Assembly: GCF_016702655.1 (NCBI RefSeq)
Contig: NZ_JADJDO010000039.1
Coordinates: 62,001-126,000 of the forward strand
DNA: 64,000 nucleotides
Source of the DNA: Ideonella sp.
Lineage (GTDB): Bacteria > Pseudomonadota > Gammaproteobacteria > Burkholderiales > Burkholderiaceae_C
Direction: 5' to 3'
Positions 8,731 to 16,593 of the stretch are shown here, piece by piece. The position numbers were made by a program, and so were the translations under genes. The notes under the pieces were generated by a model, which made no database searches, was not told the DNA's origin, and saw only the letters and a list, made by a program, of their open reading frames with translations. Numbering within the stretch: the stretch's first letter is position 1; the number at the start of each line of letters is the position of its first letter.

Positions 8731-9180
8731 ATGAGCCGCGAAGTGGGCACGGCCGGTCCCCTCTCCCGCTCGCGGGAGAGGGTTAGGGTGAGGGCCCGCG
8801 CGCTGCGCCAATCCTCACCCGACGCCGAGCGCGCCCTGTGGCAACGTCTGCGCGACCGGCGCCTCGCCGGCTTCAAGTTCCGGCGCCAGCATCCTGTAGG
8901 TCGCTACTTCGCCGACTTTGCCTGCATTGAAGCCGAGCTCATCGTCGAGCTCGATGGCGGGCAGCACTACGAGCCCGAAGCGATGCAAGCCGATGCGCGG
9001 CGGTCGGCAGACCTGAACGCGGCCGGGTTTCATGTGCTGCGGTTCGACGATCGGCAAGTGCTGATCGAGACTGAAGCGGTGCTTCAAGTCATTCTGGACT
9101 GGCTGTGCGCCAAACACCCTCACCCCAACCCTCTCCCGCCAGCGGGAGAGGGAGTTAGATCACCGAAGGACGAGACATGA
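8731..9180 (+). CDS. DUF559 (VSR-like endonuclease fold) protein bounded by inverted REP-like repeats
   Basis: Protein of 149 aa with a DUF559 core. Visible are LWQRLRDRRLAGFKFRRQH, then YFADFACIEAELIVELDGGQH and FHVLRFDDRQVL; the spaced D/E residues match the restriction-endonuclease-like fold of this family. The first about 22 and last about 20 residues are translated from repeat DNA (for example the C-terminal NPLPPAGEG). The true protein may therefore begin further in, near the RARALRQSSPDAERALW stretch. It interrupts the beta-oxidation operon between the hydroxyacyl-CoA dehydrogenase and the thiolase, and its stop overlaps the thiolase ATG. No metabolic role is expected; it looks like an inserted cassette. 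Confidence 0.85.
   Translation: MSREVGTAGPLSRSRERVRVRARALRQSSPDAERALWQRLRDRRLAGFKFRRQHPVGRYFADFACIEAELIVELDGGQHYEPEAMQADARRSADLNAAGFHVLRFDDRQVLIETEAVLQVILDWLCAKHPHPNPLPPAGEGVRSPKDET
8759..8794 (+). repeat. REP-like repeat, left end of the DUF559 unit
   Basis: A 36-bp element: a short hairpin (CCCTCTCCCGC pairing with GCGGGAGAGGG) followed by a TTAGGGTGAGGG tail. The reverse complement of 9117-9152 matches it at 34 of 36 positions, so the two copies form inverted ends around the DUF559 core. A related hairpin-plus-tail sequence lies inside recG at 40207-40244. Confidence 0.85.
9117..9152 (-). repeat. REP-like repeat, right end of the DUF559 unit (inverted copy)
   Basis: Inverted copy of 8759-8794, differing at two positions (one in the hairpin loop, one in the tail). 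With its partner it bounds a 394-bp unit containing little but the DUF559 core. The tail points inward, so the hairpins are the outer ends of the unit. Confidence 0.85.
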
Positions 9181-10389
9181 GCAAGCAAGTGCAAGACGCC
9201 TACATCGTTGCCGCCACGCGCACGCCGATCGGGCGTTCGGGGCGCGGTTATTTTCGCAACACGCGGCCCGACGACCTGCTCGTCGCCGCGATCCGCAGTG
9301 CGATGGGTCAGGTGCCCACGCTCGATCCGGCGGCCGTCGAGGACGCGATCGTCGGCTGCTCCTTCCCCGAGGGCGAGCAGGGCATGAACATGGCGCGCAT
9401 CGCGGTCGCGCTGGCCGGGTTTCCGAAGCCGGTTGGCGGCGTGACGGTGAACCGCTTCTGCGCCTCGGGGCTGACCGCGATCCAGATGGCGGCCGACCGC
9501 ATCCGCGTCGGCGAGGCCGACGTGATGATCGCCGGCGGGGCCGAGTCGATGAGCCTGGTCCCGATGGGCGGCAACAAGCCCTCGTTCAACCCCGAGATCT
9601 TCGCCCGCGACGAGAACATCGGCATCGCCTACGGCATGGGCATCACCGCCGAAAAGGTTGCCGCCCAATGGAAGGTCGGCCGAGAGGCGCAGGACGCATT
9701 CGCGCTCGAATCCCACCTGCGCGCGCTGAAGGCGCAGGCGGCAGGCGAGTTTGGCGACGAGATGACGCCGATCGAGGTCGTCGAGCGCTTCCCGAACCTC
9801 GAGAACGGGGGACAGGCGGGCGAGCAGGCAACGAAGACGCGCACGGTCAGCCTCGACGAAGGCCCGCGCGCCGACACCTCGATCGAAGGGCTGGCGAAAC
9901 TGCGCCCGGTGTTCGCGGCCAAGGGCAGCGTCACCGCCGGCAACAGCTCGCAGACCAGCGACGGCGCCGGGGCGCTGATCCTGGCCAGCGAGGCAGCCGT
10001 CAAGCGCTACGAGCTCAAGCCGCTCGCGCGCTGGGTGAGCTTTGCCGCGCGCGGCGTGCCGCCCGAGATCATGGGCATCGGCCCGATCGAGGCCATCCCG
10101 GCCGCGCTGCGCTACGCCGGCCTGAGCGCTGGACGACATCGGCTGGATCGAGTTGAACGAAGCCTTCGCCGCGCAGTCGCTGGCGGTGATCGACACGCTC
10201 GGCCTCGACAAGGCCAGGGTCAACCCGATGGGCGGCGCGATCGCGCTCGGCCACCCACTCGGCGCGACCGGCGCGATCCGCGCCGCGACCGTCGTCCACG
10301 CGCTGCGCCGGCGCAACCTGAAGTACGGCATGGTGACGATGTGCGTCGGCACCGGGCAGGGGGCGGCGGGCATCTTCGAGAAGGTATGA
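9177..10389 (+). pseudogene. Acetyl-CoA C-acyltransferase (thiolase), interrupted by a one-base frameshift
   Basis: Thiolase for the last beta-oxidation step (3-ketoacyl-CoA plus CoA to acetyl-CoA plus shortened acyl-CoA). The first frame has TRTPIGRSG, the active-site region NRFCASGLTAIQM (Cys about residue 95) and AGGAESMS. At about 10128 the frame shifts. The 9177 frame reads AGLSAGRHRLD, while the +1 frame from 10129 gives the expected LDDIGWIELNEAFAAQS, then GHPLGATGA and CVGTGQGAAG to the stop at 10389. Removing one base near 10128 restores a normal thiolase of about 403 aa. As written, the first frame has no stop and runs in frame into the following hydratase. It may be real decay or a sequencing error. 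Confidence 0.85.
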
Positions 10390-11153
10390 CGGTGAGCATC
10401 AAGACCGCCACCCTCGACGGCGTCGCGACGATCGAGATCGCGCGTCCGGAGAAGAAGAACGCGATTACGGCCGCGATGTACCAGGCCCTGGCCGATGCGG
10501 TCGGCGCCGCGGCCGCCGATCCGGCGGTGCGCGCACTGCTGATCACCGGGCAGCCGGGCATCTTCACCTCGGGCAACGACCTCGAGGACTTCATGCAGCG
10601 CCCGCCGAGCGGGCCGGATGCGCCGGTGTTCCAGTTCATGCGCGCGATGATCGCTTGCGACAAGCCGGTCGTCGCCGCCGTCACCGGCGCAGCGATCGGC
10701 ATCGGCACGACGCTGCTGCTGCATTGCGACTTCGTCTACGTCTCGGACGAGGCGCGGCTTGCGATGCCCTTCGTCGCGCTCGGCCTGGTGCCCGAGTTCG
10801 CGTCCAGCCTCGTCGTGCCGCAACTGATGGGCAGCGTTCGCGCGGCCGAGAAGCTCCTGCTCGGCGACCCCTTCACCGGCGCCGACGCGGTCGAGTGCGG
10901 GATCGCCAATGCAGTGCTGCCGGCGGGCGAGGTCGTTGCGCACGCGCGCCGCGTCGCCGAGCGCTTCAATGCGTTGCCGCCCTCGGCGGTGCAGCAGAGC
11001 AAACGGCTCATGCGGCGGGTGCAGCGCGAGGCGCTGCTCGAAGCGATCGCGATCGAGGGCGAGGCCTTCGGCCAGCGCCTGCGCAGCCCCGAGGCGCAGG
11101 AGTCGTTCAGCGCGTTCTTCCAGAAGCGCAAGCCTGATTTCTCGAAGTTCTGA
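10386..11153 (+). CDS. Enoyl-CoA hydratase/isomerase family protein
   Basis: Crotonase-fold protein of 255 aa. It has the usual N-terminal RPEKKNAIT, the oxyanion-hole region GIFTSGNDLEDF, then AAVTGAAIGIGTTLLLHCDF and a FVALGLVPEFASS segment. The C-terminal HARRVAERFNALPPSAVQQSKRLMR is typical of short enoyl-CoA hydratases/isomerases. The ATG at 10386 overlaps the thiolase stop (ATGA), which indicates translational coupling. Because of the upstream frameshift, the thiolase 5' frame also reads into this gene. It probably acts on enoyl-CoA intermediates of the same operon; hydratase versus isomerase activity cannot be fixed from the motifs. Confidence 0.9.
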   Translation: MTVSIKTATLDGVATIEIARPEKKNAITAAMYQALADAVGAAAADPAVRALLITGQPGIFTSGNDLEDFMQRPPSGPDAPVFQFMRAMIACDKPVVAAVTGAAIGIGTTLLLHCDFVYVSDEARLAMPFVALGLVPEFASSLVVPQLMGSVRAAEKLLLGDPFTGADAVECGIANAVLPAGEVVAHARRVAERFNALPPSAVQQSKRLMRRVQREALLEAIAIEGEAFGQRLRSPEAQESFSAFFQKRKPDFSKF

Positions 11154-11170
11154 TCGTCGATCTCCTGCGC

Positions 11171-11896
11171 ATGTCCCCGGCCCTGAAGCTCGTGCTGGCG
11201 CCGCTGCTCGCTGCACAGGCGGTCGCGACGCGGCGGCGCGCGCCGGTGCTGCCCGAGGCGGAGGGGCCGCGCGAAGGGCGCGTCGGCCGTGGCGCGGGCG
11301 CCCTGCGCCTGCTGATCGCCGGCGACTCGTCGGCCGCCGGCGTCGGCGTGGCGCACCAGCGCGACGCCCTTGCCGGAAACCTGACGCGAGCGCTGCACCG
11401 GCTCAGCGGCCGGACGGTGCAGTGGTCGCTGCACGCGCGAAGCGGCCTGACGACGCAACAGGTGCACGCCCTGCTGCGCAGCGACGCGCTGCCCGGCGCC
11501 GAGGTGGCAGTCGTCGTGACCGGCGTCAACGACGTGATCGACCTCGTTCCGCCGCGGCGCGCCGTGCAGCACCGCGAGGCGCTGGCCGACTGGCTGCTGG
11601 GCGAACGCGGCGTGAAGCATGTGGTCTTCGCGCCGCTGCCGCCGGTGCATCGGTTTCCGTTGCTGCCGCAGCCGCTGCGCAGGGTGATGGGCGACGACGC
11701 GCGGCGCCATGACGATGCGCTCGCAGCCTGGGCCGCGGCGCGCGCGGGCGTGTCGCACCTGGCGATAGCCTTCGATCTCTCGCCGGCGGCGATGGCGAGC
11801 GACGGCTTCCATCCCGGCGCGCCGGTCTACCGCGTCTGCGGCGAGACCATCGCCGCCCACATCGCAGACTTCGTTTCGAAGGAGACAAGCCCATGA
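11171..11896 (+). CDS. SGNH/GDSL hydrolase family protein
   Basis: Esterase-type SGNH hydrolase of 241 aa. The nucleophile block is LLIAGDSSAAGVG (about residues 47-59), block III is VTGVNDVID, and the Asp-His block is SDGFHPGAP near the C-terminus. The N-terminal MSPALKLVLAPLLAAQAVA is hydrophobic and may be a signal or anchor. It begins 17 bp after the hydratase, and its stop overlaps the start of the SDR gene, so it belongs to the beta-oxidation operon. It could release fatty acids or hydrolyse acyl esters or thioesters; the substrate is not evident. Confidence 0.85.
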   Translation: MSPALKLVLAPLLAAQAVATRRRAPVLPEAEGPREGRVGRGAGALRLLIAGDSSAAGVGVAHQRDALAGNLTRALHRLSGRTVQWSLHARSGLTTQQVHALLRSDALPGAEVAVVVTGVNDVIDLVPPRRAVQHREALADWLLGERGVKHVVFAPLPPVHRFPLLPQPLRRVMGDDARRHDDALAAWAAARAGVSHLAIAFDLSPAAMASDGFHPGAPVYRVCGETIAAHIADFVSKETSP

Positions 11897-12723
11897 GCCT
11901 CGCCGGCAAGACACTCTTCATCACCGGCGCCTCGCGCGGCATCGGCCTGGCGATCGCCAAGCGCGCGGGTGCCGACGGCGCCAACATCGTGATCGCGGCC
12001 AAGACCGCCGAGACCAACCCCAAGCTGCCCGGAACGATCCACAGCGCGGCCGCCGAAGTCGAGGCCGCGGGCGGCAAGGCGCTCGCAGTCCAGTGCGACA
12101 TCCGCGACGAGGCGAGCGTGGTGGCCGCGGTGGCGCAGGCGGTGCAGCGCTTCGGCGGCATCGACATCCTGGTCAACAACGCGAGCGCGATCAGCCTGAC
12201 GAACACCCCCGCGACGCCGATGAAGCGCTTCGACCTGATGTTCGGCGTCAACGTGCGCGGCACCTACCTGTGCACCCAGGCCTGCCTGCCCGAGCTGATC
12301 AAGAGCGCGAAGGCCGGGCGCAACCCGCATGTGCTCAACATGAGCCCGCCGCTCTCCATGCGCGAGCACTGGTTCAAGGGCCATGTCGCGTACACGATGG
12401 CCAAGTACGGCATGAGCGAGTGCACGCTCGGCCATGCGGGCGAGTTCCGTCCCTTGGGCATCGGCGTCAATTCGCTCTGGCCGCGCACGCCGATCGCGAC
12501 CGCCGCGCTGCAGATGATCCCCGGCGTGGACCTGAACCTGTGCCGCAAGCCCGAGATCCTGGCCGACGCCGCCTGGTTCATCCTCACCAGCGACGCTCGG
12601 ACCACGAGCGGCAACTTCTACATCGACGACACGCTGCTCGCCGAGCACGGCGTGACGGACCTCGACCGCTACGCCGTCAAGCCGGGGACGAAGCAATTCC
12701 TGCCCGATTTCTTCGTAGACTGA
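11893..12723 (+). CDS. SDR family oxidoreductase (HSDL2-like)
   Basis: Short-chain dehydrogenase of 276 aa. The cofactor motif TGASRGIG lies near residues 10-17, NNAS follows at about 96, and the catalytic YTMAK (YxxxK) follows a serine-containing NMSPPLSM segment. The sequence pattern (AKTAETNPKLPGTIHSAA, the SPPLSM block) is that of the hydroxysteroid dehydrogenase-like 2 group, common beside bacterial fatty-acid genes. The start overlaps the preceding stop by ATGA. It probably reduces or oxidises a hydroxyl/keto group on a lipid-derived substrate; the real substrate is unknown. Confidence 0.9.
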   Translation: MSLAGKTLFITGASRGIGLAIAKRAGADGANIVIAAKTAETNPKLPGTIHSAAAEVEAAGGKALAVQCDIRDEASVVAAVAQAVQRFGGIDILVNNASAISLTNTPATPMKRFDLMFGVNVRGTYLCTQACLPELIKSAKAGRNPHVLNMSPPLSMREHWFKGHVAYTMAKYGMSECTLGHAGEFRPLGIGVNSLWPRTPIATAALQMIPGVDLNLCRKPEILADAAWFILTSDARTTSGNFYIDDTLLAEHGVTDLDRYAVKPGTKQFLPDFFVD

Positions 12724-12763
12724 AGCTCCAGGCGCGCCGGGGGGTGGCGCGGCGGAGGTGGCG

Positions 12764-13774
12764 ATGCGCTTGCGGGCCTGGTTTGTGTTGTTGCTCATGG
12801 CGGCGACGCTCGCGCCGGTCGCGGCGCAGGACGCCGCACCGCACGCGATCGACGTGCCGCGCTGGTTCGTCGAAGGCTTTCTGGACCTGCGCGAGGAGGC
12901 GGCCGCCGCCGATCGCCAGGGCAAGCGCCTGCTCGTCTATTTCGGCCAGGACGGCTGCCCCTACTGCCGCGAGCTGATGCAGAACAACTTCAGCCAGCGC
13001 GCGATCGTCGACAAGACGCGGCGGCACTTCGAGGCCATCGCGCTCAACCTCTGGGGCGACCGCGAGGTCACGTGGATCGACGGCCGCACGATGAGCGAGA
13101 AAGATTTCGCGCGCATGCTGAAGGTCCAGTTCACGCCGACGATCGTCTTCCTCGACGGGCAGGGCAGGATCGTCGCGCGCCTGAACGGCTACCTGCCGCC
13201 GAGCCGCTTCTCGGCCGCGCTCGATTACGTGGCCGGCAGGATGGAGGGAAAGCTCACGCTCGGCGACTACCTCGCGGCCAATGTCAAGGACGAAGCCCGC
13301 GCGAGCCTGAACGACGAGCCCTTCCTGATGCCGCCGCCGTTCGACCTGCGGCGCAAGGCCGGTGCGAAGCCGCTCGCGGTGCTGTTCGAGACCCGCCACT
13401 GCCAGCCCTGCGACGAGATGCACGCCGAGGGCTTCAAGCGCCCCGAGGTGCAGGCACAGTTGAAGCGCTTCGACATCGCGCGCTTTGCGCTGTCCGATCC
13501 GCGCGAGGTCGTCGTGCCCGACGGCCGCAAGCTCGCCGCGCAGGCCTGGGCGCGCGAACTCGGCGTCGGCTATACGCCGAGCATCGTGTTCTTCGATACC
13601 GCCAACCGCGAAGTGTTTCGCATCGAGGGCTACCAGCGGCCCTTCCATCTGGCAGGCAGCTTCGAATACGTCGCCTCGGGCAGCTACCGCAGCGAGCCCG
13701 AGTTCCAGCGCTACCTGCGCGCCAAGGCCGAGCGCATGCGCGCCGGCGGGCAGACGGTGGAACTCTGGCGCTGA
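12764..13774 (+). CDS. Exported protein with two thioredoxin-like domains
   Basis: Protein of 336 aa with a signal peptide (MRLRAWFVLLLMAATLAPVAA). Domain 1 carries GQDGCPYCREL (CPYC, about residue 65) with a cis-proline segment KVQFTPTIVFLD. Domain 2 carries ETRHCQPCDEM (CQPC, about 210) with VGYTPSIVFFD. Each domain has its own CxxC and Pro loop, so this is a tandem thioredoxin protein of the SoxW-like class acting in the periplasm. The ATG at 12764 is chosen because GGAGG at 12754-12758 is well spaced for it; the GTG at 12758 would overlap that site. It is the last gene of the rightward run and convergent with the thioesterase gene, with 6 bp between. Confidence 0.85.
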   Translation: MRLRAWFVLLLMAATLAPVAAQDAAPHAIDVPRWFVEGFLDLREEAAAADRQGKRLLVYFGQDGCPYCRELMQNNFSQRAIVDKTRRHFEAIALNLWGDREVTWIDGRTMSEKDFARMLKVQFTPTIVFLDGQGRIVARLNGYLPPSRFSAALDYVAGRMEGKLTLGDYLAANVKDEARASLNDEPFLMPPPFDLRRKAGAKPLAVLFETRHCQPCDEMHAEGFKRPEVQAQLKRFDIARFALSDPREVVVPDGRKLAAQAWARELGVGYTPSIVFFDTANREVFRIEGYQRPFHLAGSFEYVASGSYRSEPEFQRYLRAKAERMRAGGQTVELWR

Positions 13775-13780
13775 CGCGCG

Positions 13781-14215
13781 TCAGCCGCGCGGGATCTCGC
13801 GCGGCTGGCCGTCGCGGTCGATGGCGACGTAGGTCAGGTTGGCCTCGGTGACCTTCACGACATGCAGGTCGGCGGGGTTGCGCTCGGCGTAGACCTCCAC
13901 GCGCACCGTGATCGAGGTGCGCCCGATGCGCAGCACATGCGCGTAGAAGCTCAGCAGGTCGCCGATCGAGACCGCCTGCTTGAAGACGAACTCGTTGACC
14001 GCGACCGTCGCGATGCGGCCCTTGGCGATGCGCATCGGCAGCACGGCGCCGGCCACGTCGACCTGGGCCATGATCCAGCCGCCGAAGATGTCGCCGTTGG
14101 CGTTCGAGTCGGCCGGCATCGGCATCACGCGCATCACGAGGTCGCGGTCGGTGGGCAGCGCGAGCGGCAGGCCGGGCGGTGCGGTATGGTTCGAGGTCTT
14201 CGCATCGGCTGCCAT
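13781..14215 (-). CDS. Acyl-CoA thioesterase, YciA-like hotdog protein
   Basis: Cytoplasmic thioesterase that hydrolyses acyl-CoA to free acid and CoA. Length is 144 aa, typical for YciA/BACH-type single-hotdog proteins. The signature is MPMPADSNANGDIFGGWIM (about residues 31-49), with the conserved Asn and Asp of the active site, then GRIATVAVNEFVF and VYAERNP. It converges with the double-thioredoxin gene and is close to divergent with the ABC exporter (56 bp between starts). The function fits the neighbouring beta-oxidation operon, but it is transcribed separately. Confidence 0.9.
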   Translation of the reverse strand: MAADAKTSNHTAPPGLPLALPTDRDLVMRVMPMPADSNANGDIFGGWIMAQVDVAGAVLPMRIAKGRIATVAVNEFVFKQAVSIGDLLSFYAHVLRIGRTSITVRVEVYAERNPADLHVVKVTEANLTYVAIDRDGQPREIPRG

Positions 14216-14271
14216 CGGCCCGCCCTTTCGTCACTTCAACCAAGCCCGATTCTTTCACGACCGCCCCCGCG

Positions 14272-16149
14272 ATGCGAGGCCATGCCCTGCCCCTGCCGCC
14301 TGCGACCGCGCCCGCGGGTCCGCGCTCGGACTGGGCCACGCTCGAACGGCTGCTGCCCTACCTGTGGCACTACCGTTGGCGCGTCGGGATCGCGCTCGCC
14401 TTCATGGTCGGCGCCAAGGTCGCCAATGTCAGCGTGCCGCTGCTGCTCAAGACGCTCGTCGACAGCCTCGCGATCAAGCCCGGCGATGCGCAGGCGCTGC
14501 TCGTGGTGCCGATCGGCCTGCTGCTCGCCTATGGCGGCCTGAGGCTCACGACCTCGCTCTTCACCGAACTGCGCGAGCTCGTCTTCGCCAAGGCCACCGA
14601 GGGCACGGCGCGCAGCATCTCGCTGGCGGTGTTTCGCCACCTGCACGCGCTGTCGCTGCGCTTCCACCTCGAGCGCCAGACGGGCGGCATGACGCGCGAC
14701 ATCGAGCGCGGCACGCGCGCCGTGCACTCGCTGATCTCGTATTCGCTCTACAGCATCGTGCCGACGATGATCGAAGTGGCAATGGTGCTGACGCTGCTGG
14801 CGGTCAAGTTCGACGCCGGGTTCGCGTGGATCACGGTCGCCGCGCTGGTGGTCTACATCGGCTACACGATCTCGCTCACCGAGTGGCGCACGAAGTTCCG
14901 GCGCCAGATGAACGAACTCGACTCGGTGGCGCACAGCAAGGCGATCGACTCGCTGCTGAACTACGAGACCGTCAAGTACTTCAACAACGAGGAGTTCGAG
15001 GCCCGGCGCTACGACGAGAGCCTGGAGCGGCTGCGCCGCGCGTCGCTGAAGAGCCAGAGCACGCTGTCGATGCTCAACACCGGCCAGCAGCTGGTCATTG
15101 CGCTGGCGCTGGTGGCGATGCTCGCGCGCGCGACGCAGGGCGTGGTCGACGGCCGCATGACGCTCGGCGACCTGGTGATGGTCAACGCCTTCATGATCCA
15201 GCTCTACATCCCGCTCAATTTCCTCGGCGCCGTCTACCGCGAGATCAAGCAAAGCCTGACCGACCTGGACAAGATGTTTCGCCTGCTCGAGCGCGAGCGC
15301 GAGGTGGCCGACGCGCCCGCCGCGCCGCCGCTGCGCGTGCGCGACGGCGTGGTCCGCTTCGAGGGCGTGAGCTTCGCCTACGACAGCGACGCGGCCGACG
15401 CGCGGCCCATCCTGCGCGAGCTCGACTTCGAGATCCCGGCCGGCAAGACGGTCGCCGTCGTCGGGCCGTCGGGTGCCGGCAAGTCGACGCTGGCGCGGCT
15501 GCTGTACCGCTTCTACGACGTGAGCGCCGGGCGCATCACGATCGACGGCCAGGACATCCGCGCGGTGACGCAGGCCAGCCTGCGCGCGGCGATCGGCATC
15601 GTGCCGCAGGACACGGTGCTCTTCAACGACACCGTCGAGTACAACATCGCCTACGGCCGCCCGGGCGCGAGCCACGACGAGGTCGTCGCCGCGGCGCAGG
15701 CGGCGCGCATCCACGACTTCATCGCCTCCACGCCCAGGGGCTACGCGACGATGGTCGGCGAGCGCGGATTGAAGCTCTCGGGCGGCGAGAAGCAGCGCGT
15801 CGCGATCGCGCGCACGCTGCTGAAGAACCCGCCGATCCTGATCTTCGACGAGGCCACGTCGGCGCTCGACTCGGCCAACGAGCGCGCGATCCAGGCCGAG
15901 CTGCAGGGCGTTGCGCGCAACAAGACCGCGCTCGTGATCGCGCACCGGCTGTCGACCGTCGTCGACGCGCACCAGATCCTCGTCCTGGAGCAGGGCCGCA
16001 TCGCCGAGCGCGGCAGCCATGGCGAACTGATGGCGCGCGACGGCCGGTATGCGGAGATGTGGCGCCTGCAGCAGGCCGGCGCCGAAGACCCTGGCAGCGC
16101 AGGCGCGGACGACGCGCTGTCGGTGGTGCATGGACACCAGATGGCTTGA
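14272..16149 (+). CDS. ATM1-type ABC exporter (fused permease and ATPase)
   Basis: Half-transporter of 625 aa: an N-terminal six-helix membrane domain (about residues 30-330) and a C-terminal ATPase with Walker A VVGPSGAGKSTLA, signature LKLSGGEKQRVAIART, Walker B PILIFDEATSALD and the switch AHRLSTV. The pattern RFHLERQTGGMTRDIERGTR and NYETVKYFNNEEFE belongs to the ATM1/HMT1 group, which exports glutathione-linked metal or sulfur compounds in relatives. The start at 14272 is the last ATG before the conserved region; the frame is open further upstream. It probably works as a homodimer in the inner membrane. Its last bases overlap the start of the decayed LysR gene. Confidence 0.92.
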   Translation: MRGHALPLPPATAPAGPRSDWATLERLLPYLWHYRWRVGIALAFMVGAKVANVSVPLLLKTLVDSLAIKPGDAQALLVVPIGLLLAYGGLRLTTSLFTELRELVFAKATEGTARSISLAVFRHLHALSLRFHLERQTGGMTRDIERGTRAVHSLISYSLYSIVPTMIEVAMVLTLLAVKFDAGFAWITVAALVVYIGYTISLTEWRTKFRRQMNELDSVAHSKAIDSLLNYETVKYFNNEEFEARRYDESLERLRRASLKSQSTLSMLNTGQQLVIALALVAMLARATQGVVDGRMTLGDLVMVNAFMIQLYIPLNFLGAVYREIKQSLTDLDKMFRLLEREREVADAPAAPPLRVRDGVVRFEGVSFAYDSDAADARPILRELDFEIPAGKTVAVVGPSGAGKSTLARLLYRFYDVSAGRITIDGQDIRAVTQASLRAAIGIVPQDTVLFNDTVEYNIAYGRPGASHDEVVAAAQAARIHDFIASTPRGYATMVGERGLKLSGGEKQRVAIARTLLKNPPILIFDEATSALDSANERAIQAELQGVARNKTALVIAHRLSTVVDAHQILVLEQGRIAERGSHGELMARDGRYAEMWRLQQAGAEDPGSAGADDALSVVHGHQMA

Positions 16150-16464
16150 AGACTTCGTGATCCTGGCAGAGACGCGCAGCCGCTTGCGCGCGGCGCAGTT
16201 GCGGCAAGTCACGCGGTCTGCACGGCAGGCAGGGCCGGGATCATGAAAGCGATGGCGATCCAGGGCCGCGGCCTTGCGATCCTGCCCGCGAGCCTTGTCA
16301 GGAAAGATTTGCGCCCGCGCCGCCCCGTGCCTGTGGCCAAGGTCGGGAGCTTCGGGCTGGCGATGGACGCGCGCATCGACCGCGAGCGACCCTCGGGCAC
16401 CCGTCGAGGCCAGGAGAGCGTGCGTGCGCCGGGGGATGTCCAGCACGCGGCTGCCTCAGGTTGA
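16130..16464 (+). pseudogene. Decayed LysR-family regulator (N- and C-terminal fragments)
   Basis: From the ATG at 16130 a frame reads MDTRWLEDFVILAETRS then RAAQLRQVT, matching the N-terminal helix-turn-helix of a LysR regulator. It ends at 16246 after 38 residues. A second frame from 16243 reads MKAMAIQGRGLAILPASLV to about 16464, resembling a LysR C-terminal effector domain (GRGLAILP). The middle, about 200 residues, is missing. This is therefore an internal-deletion remnant, not a working gene. Its start lies inside the end of the ABC exporter gene. Confidence 0.7.
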
Positions 16465-16490
16465 GCGGGGTCAGTCCCCTGCGCGGCGCC

Positions 16491-16510
16491 CCCCCCCACG
16501 AACCGGGGGT
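16491..16510 (+). promoter_or_regulatory. Candidate PEP-CTERM operator (C-run/G-run inverted repeat)
   Basis: A C-run, then ACGAA, then CC and a G-run ending GGGGGT, about 94 bp upstream of a PEP-CTERM start. Its right half, CGAACCGGGGGTT, matches the element upstream of the gene at 43364 exactly. A weak -10-like TACAAA follows at 16533. The role as an operator is inferred from recurrence. Confidence 0.45.
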
Positions 16511-16593
16511 TGCGGGCAGCACGAGCGGGGACTACAAACGAACAAGCTGCGGCAAGTCGTCGCGGCGGGAGCGAAATTCAGGAGTACATGGAC

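Noticed and set aside
9177..11153. Natural thiolase-hydratase fusion protein
   Set aside because: The 5' frame loses all thiolase C-terminal motifs after 10128 and these appear in the +1 frame, so a frameshift explains the open frame better than a true fusion. A programmed frameshift is not supported: no slippery run is seen at the site.
16130..16246. A small 38-residue gene of its own
   Set aside because: Its sequence matches only the first part of LysR regulators and a matching C-terminal fragment follows, so it is a remnant.
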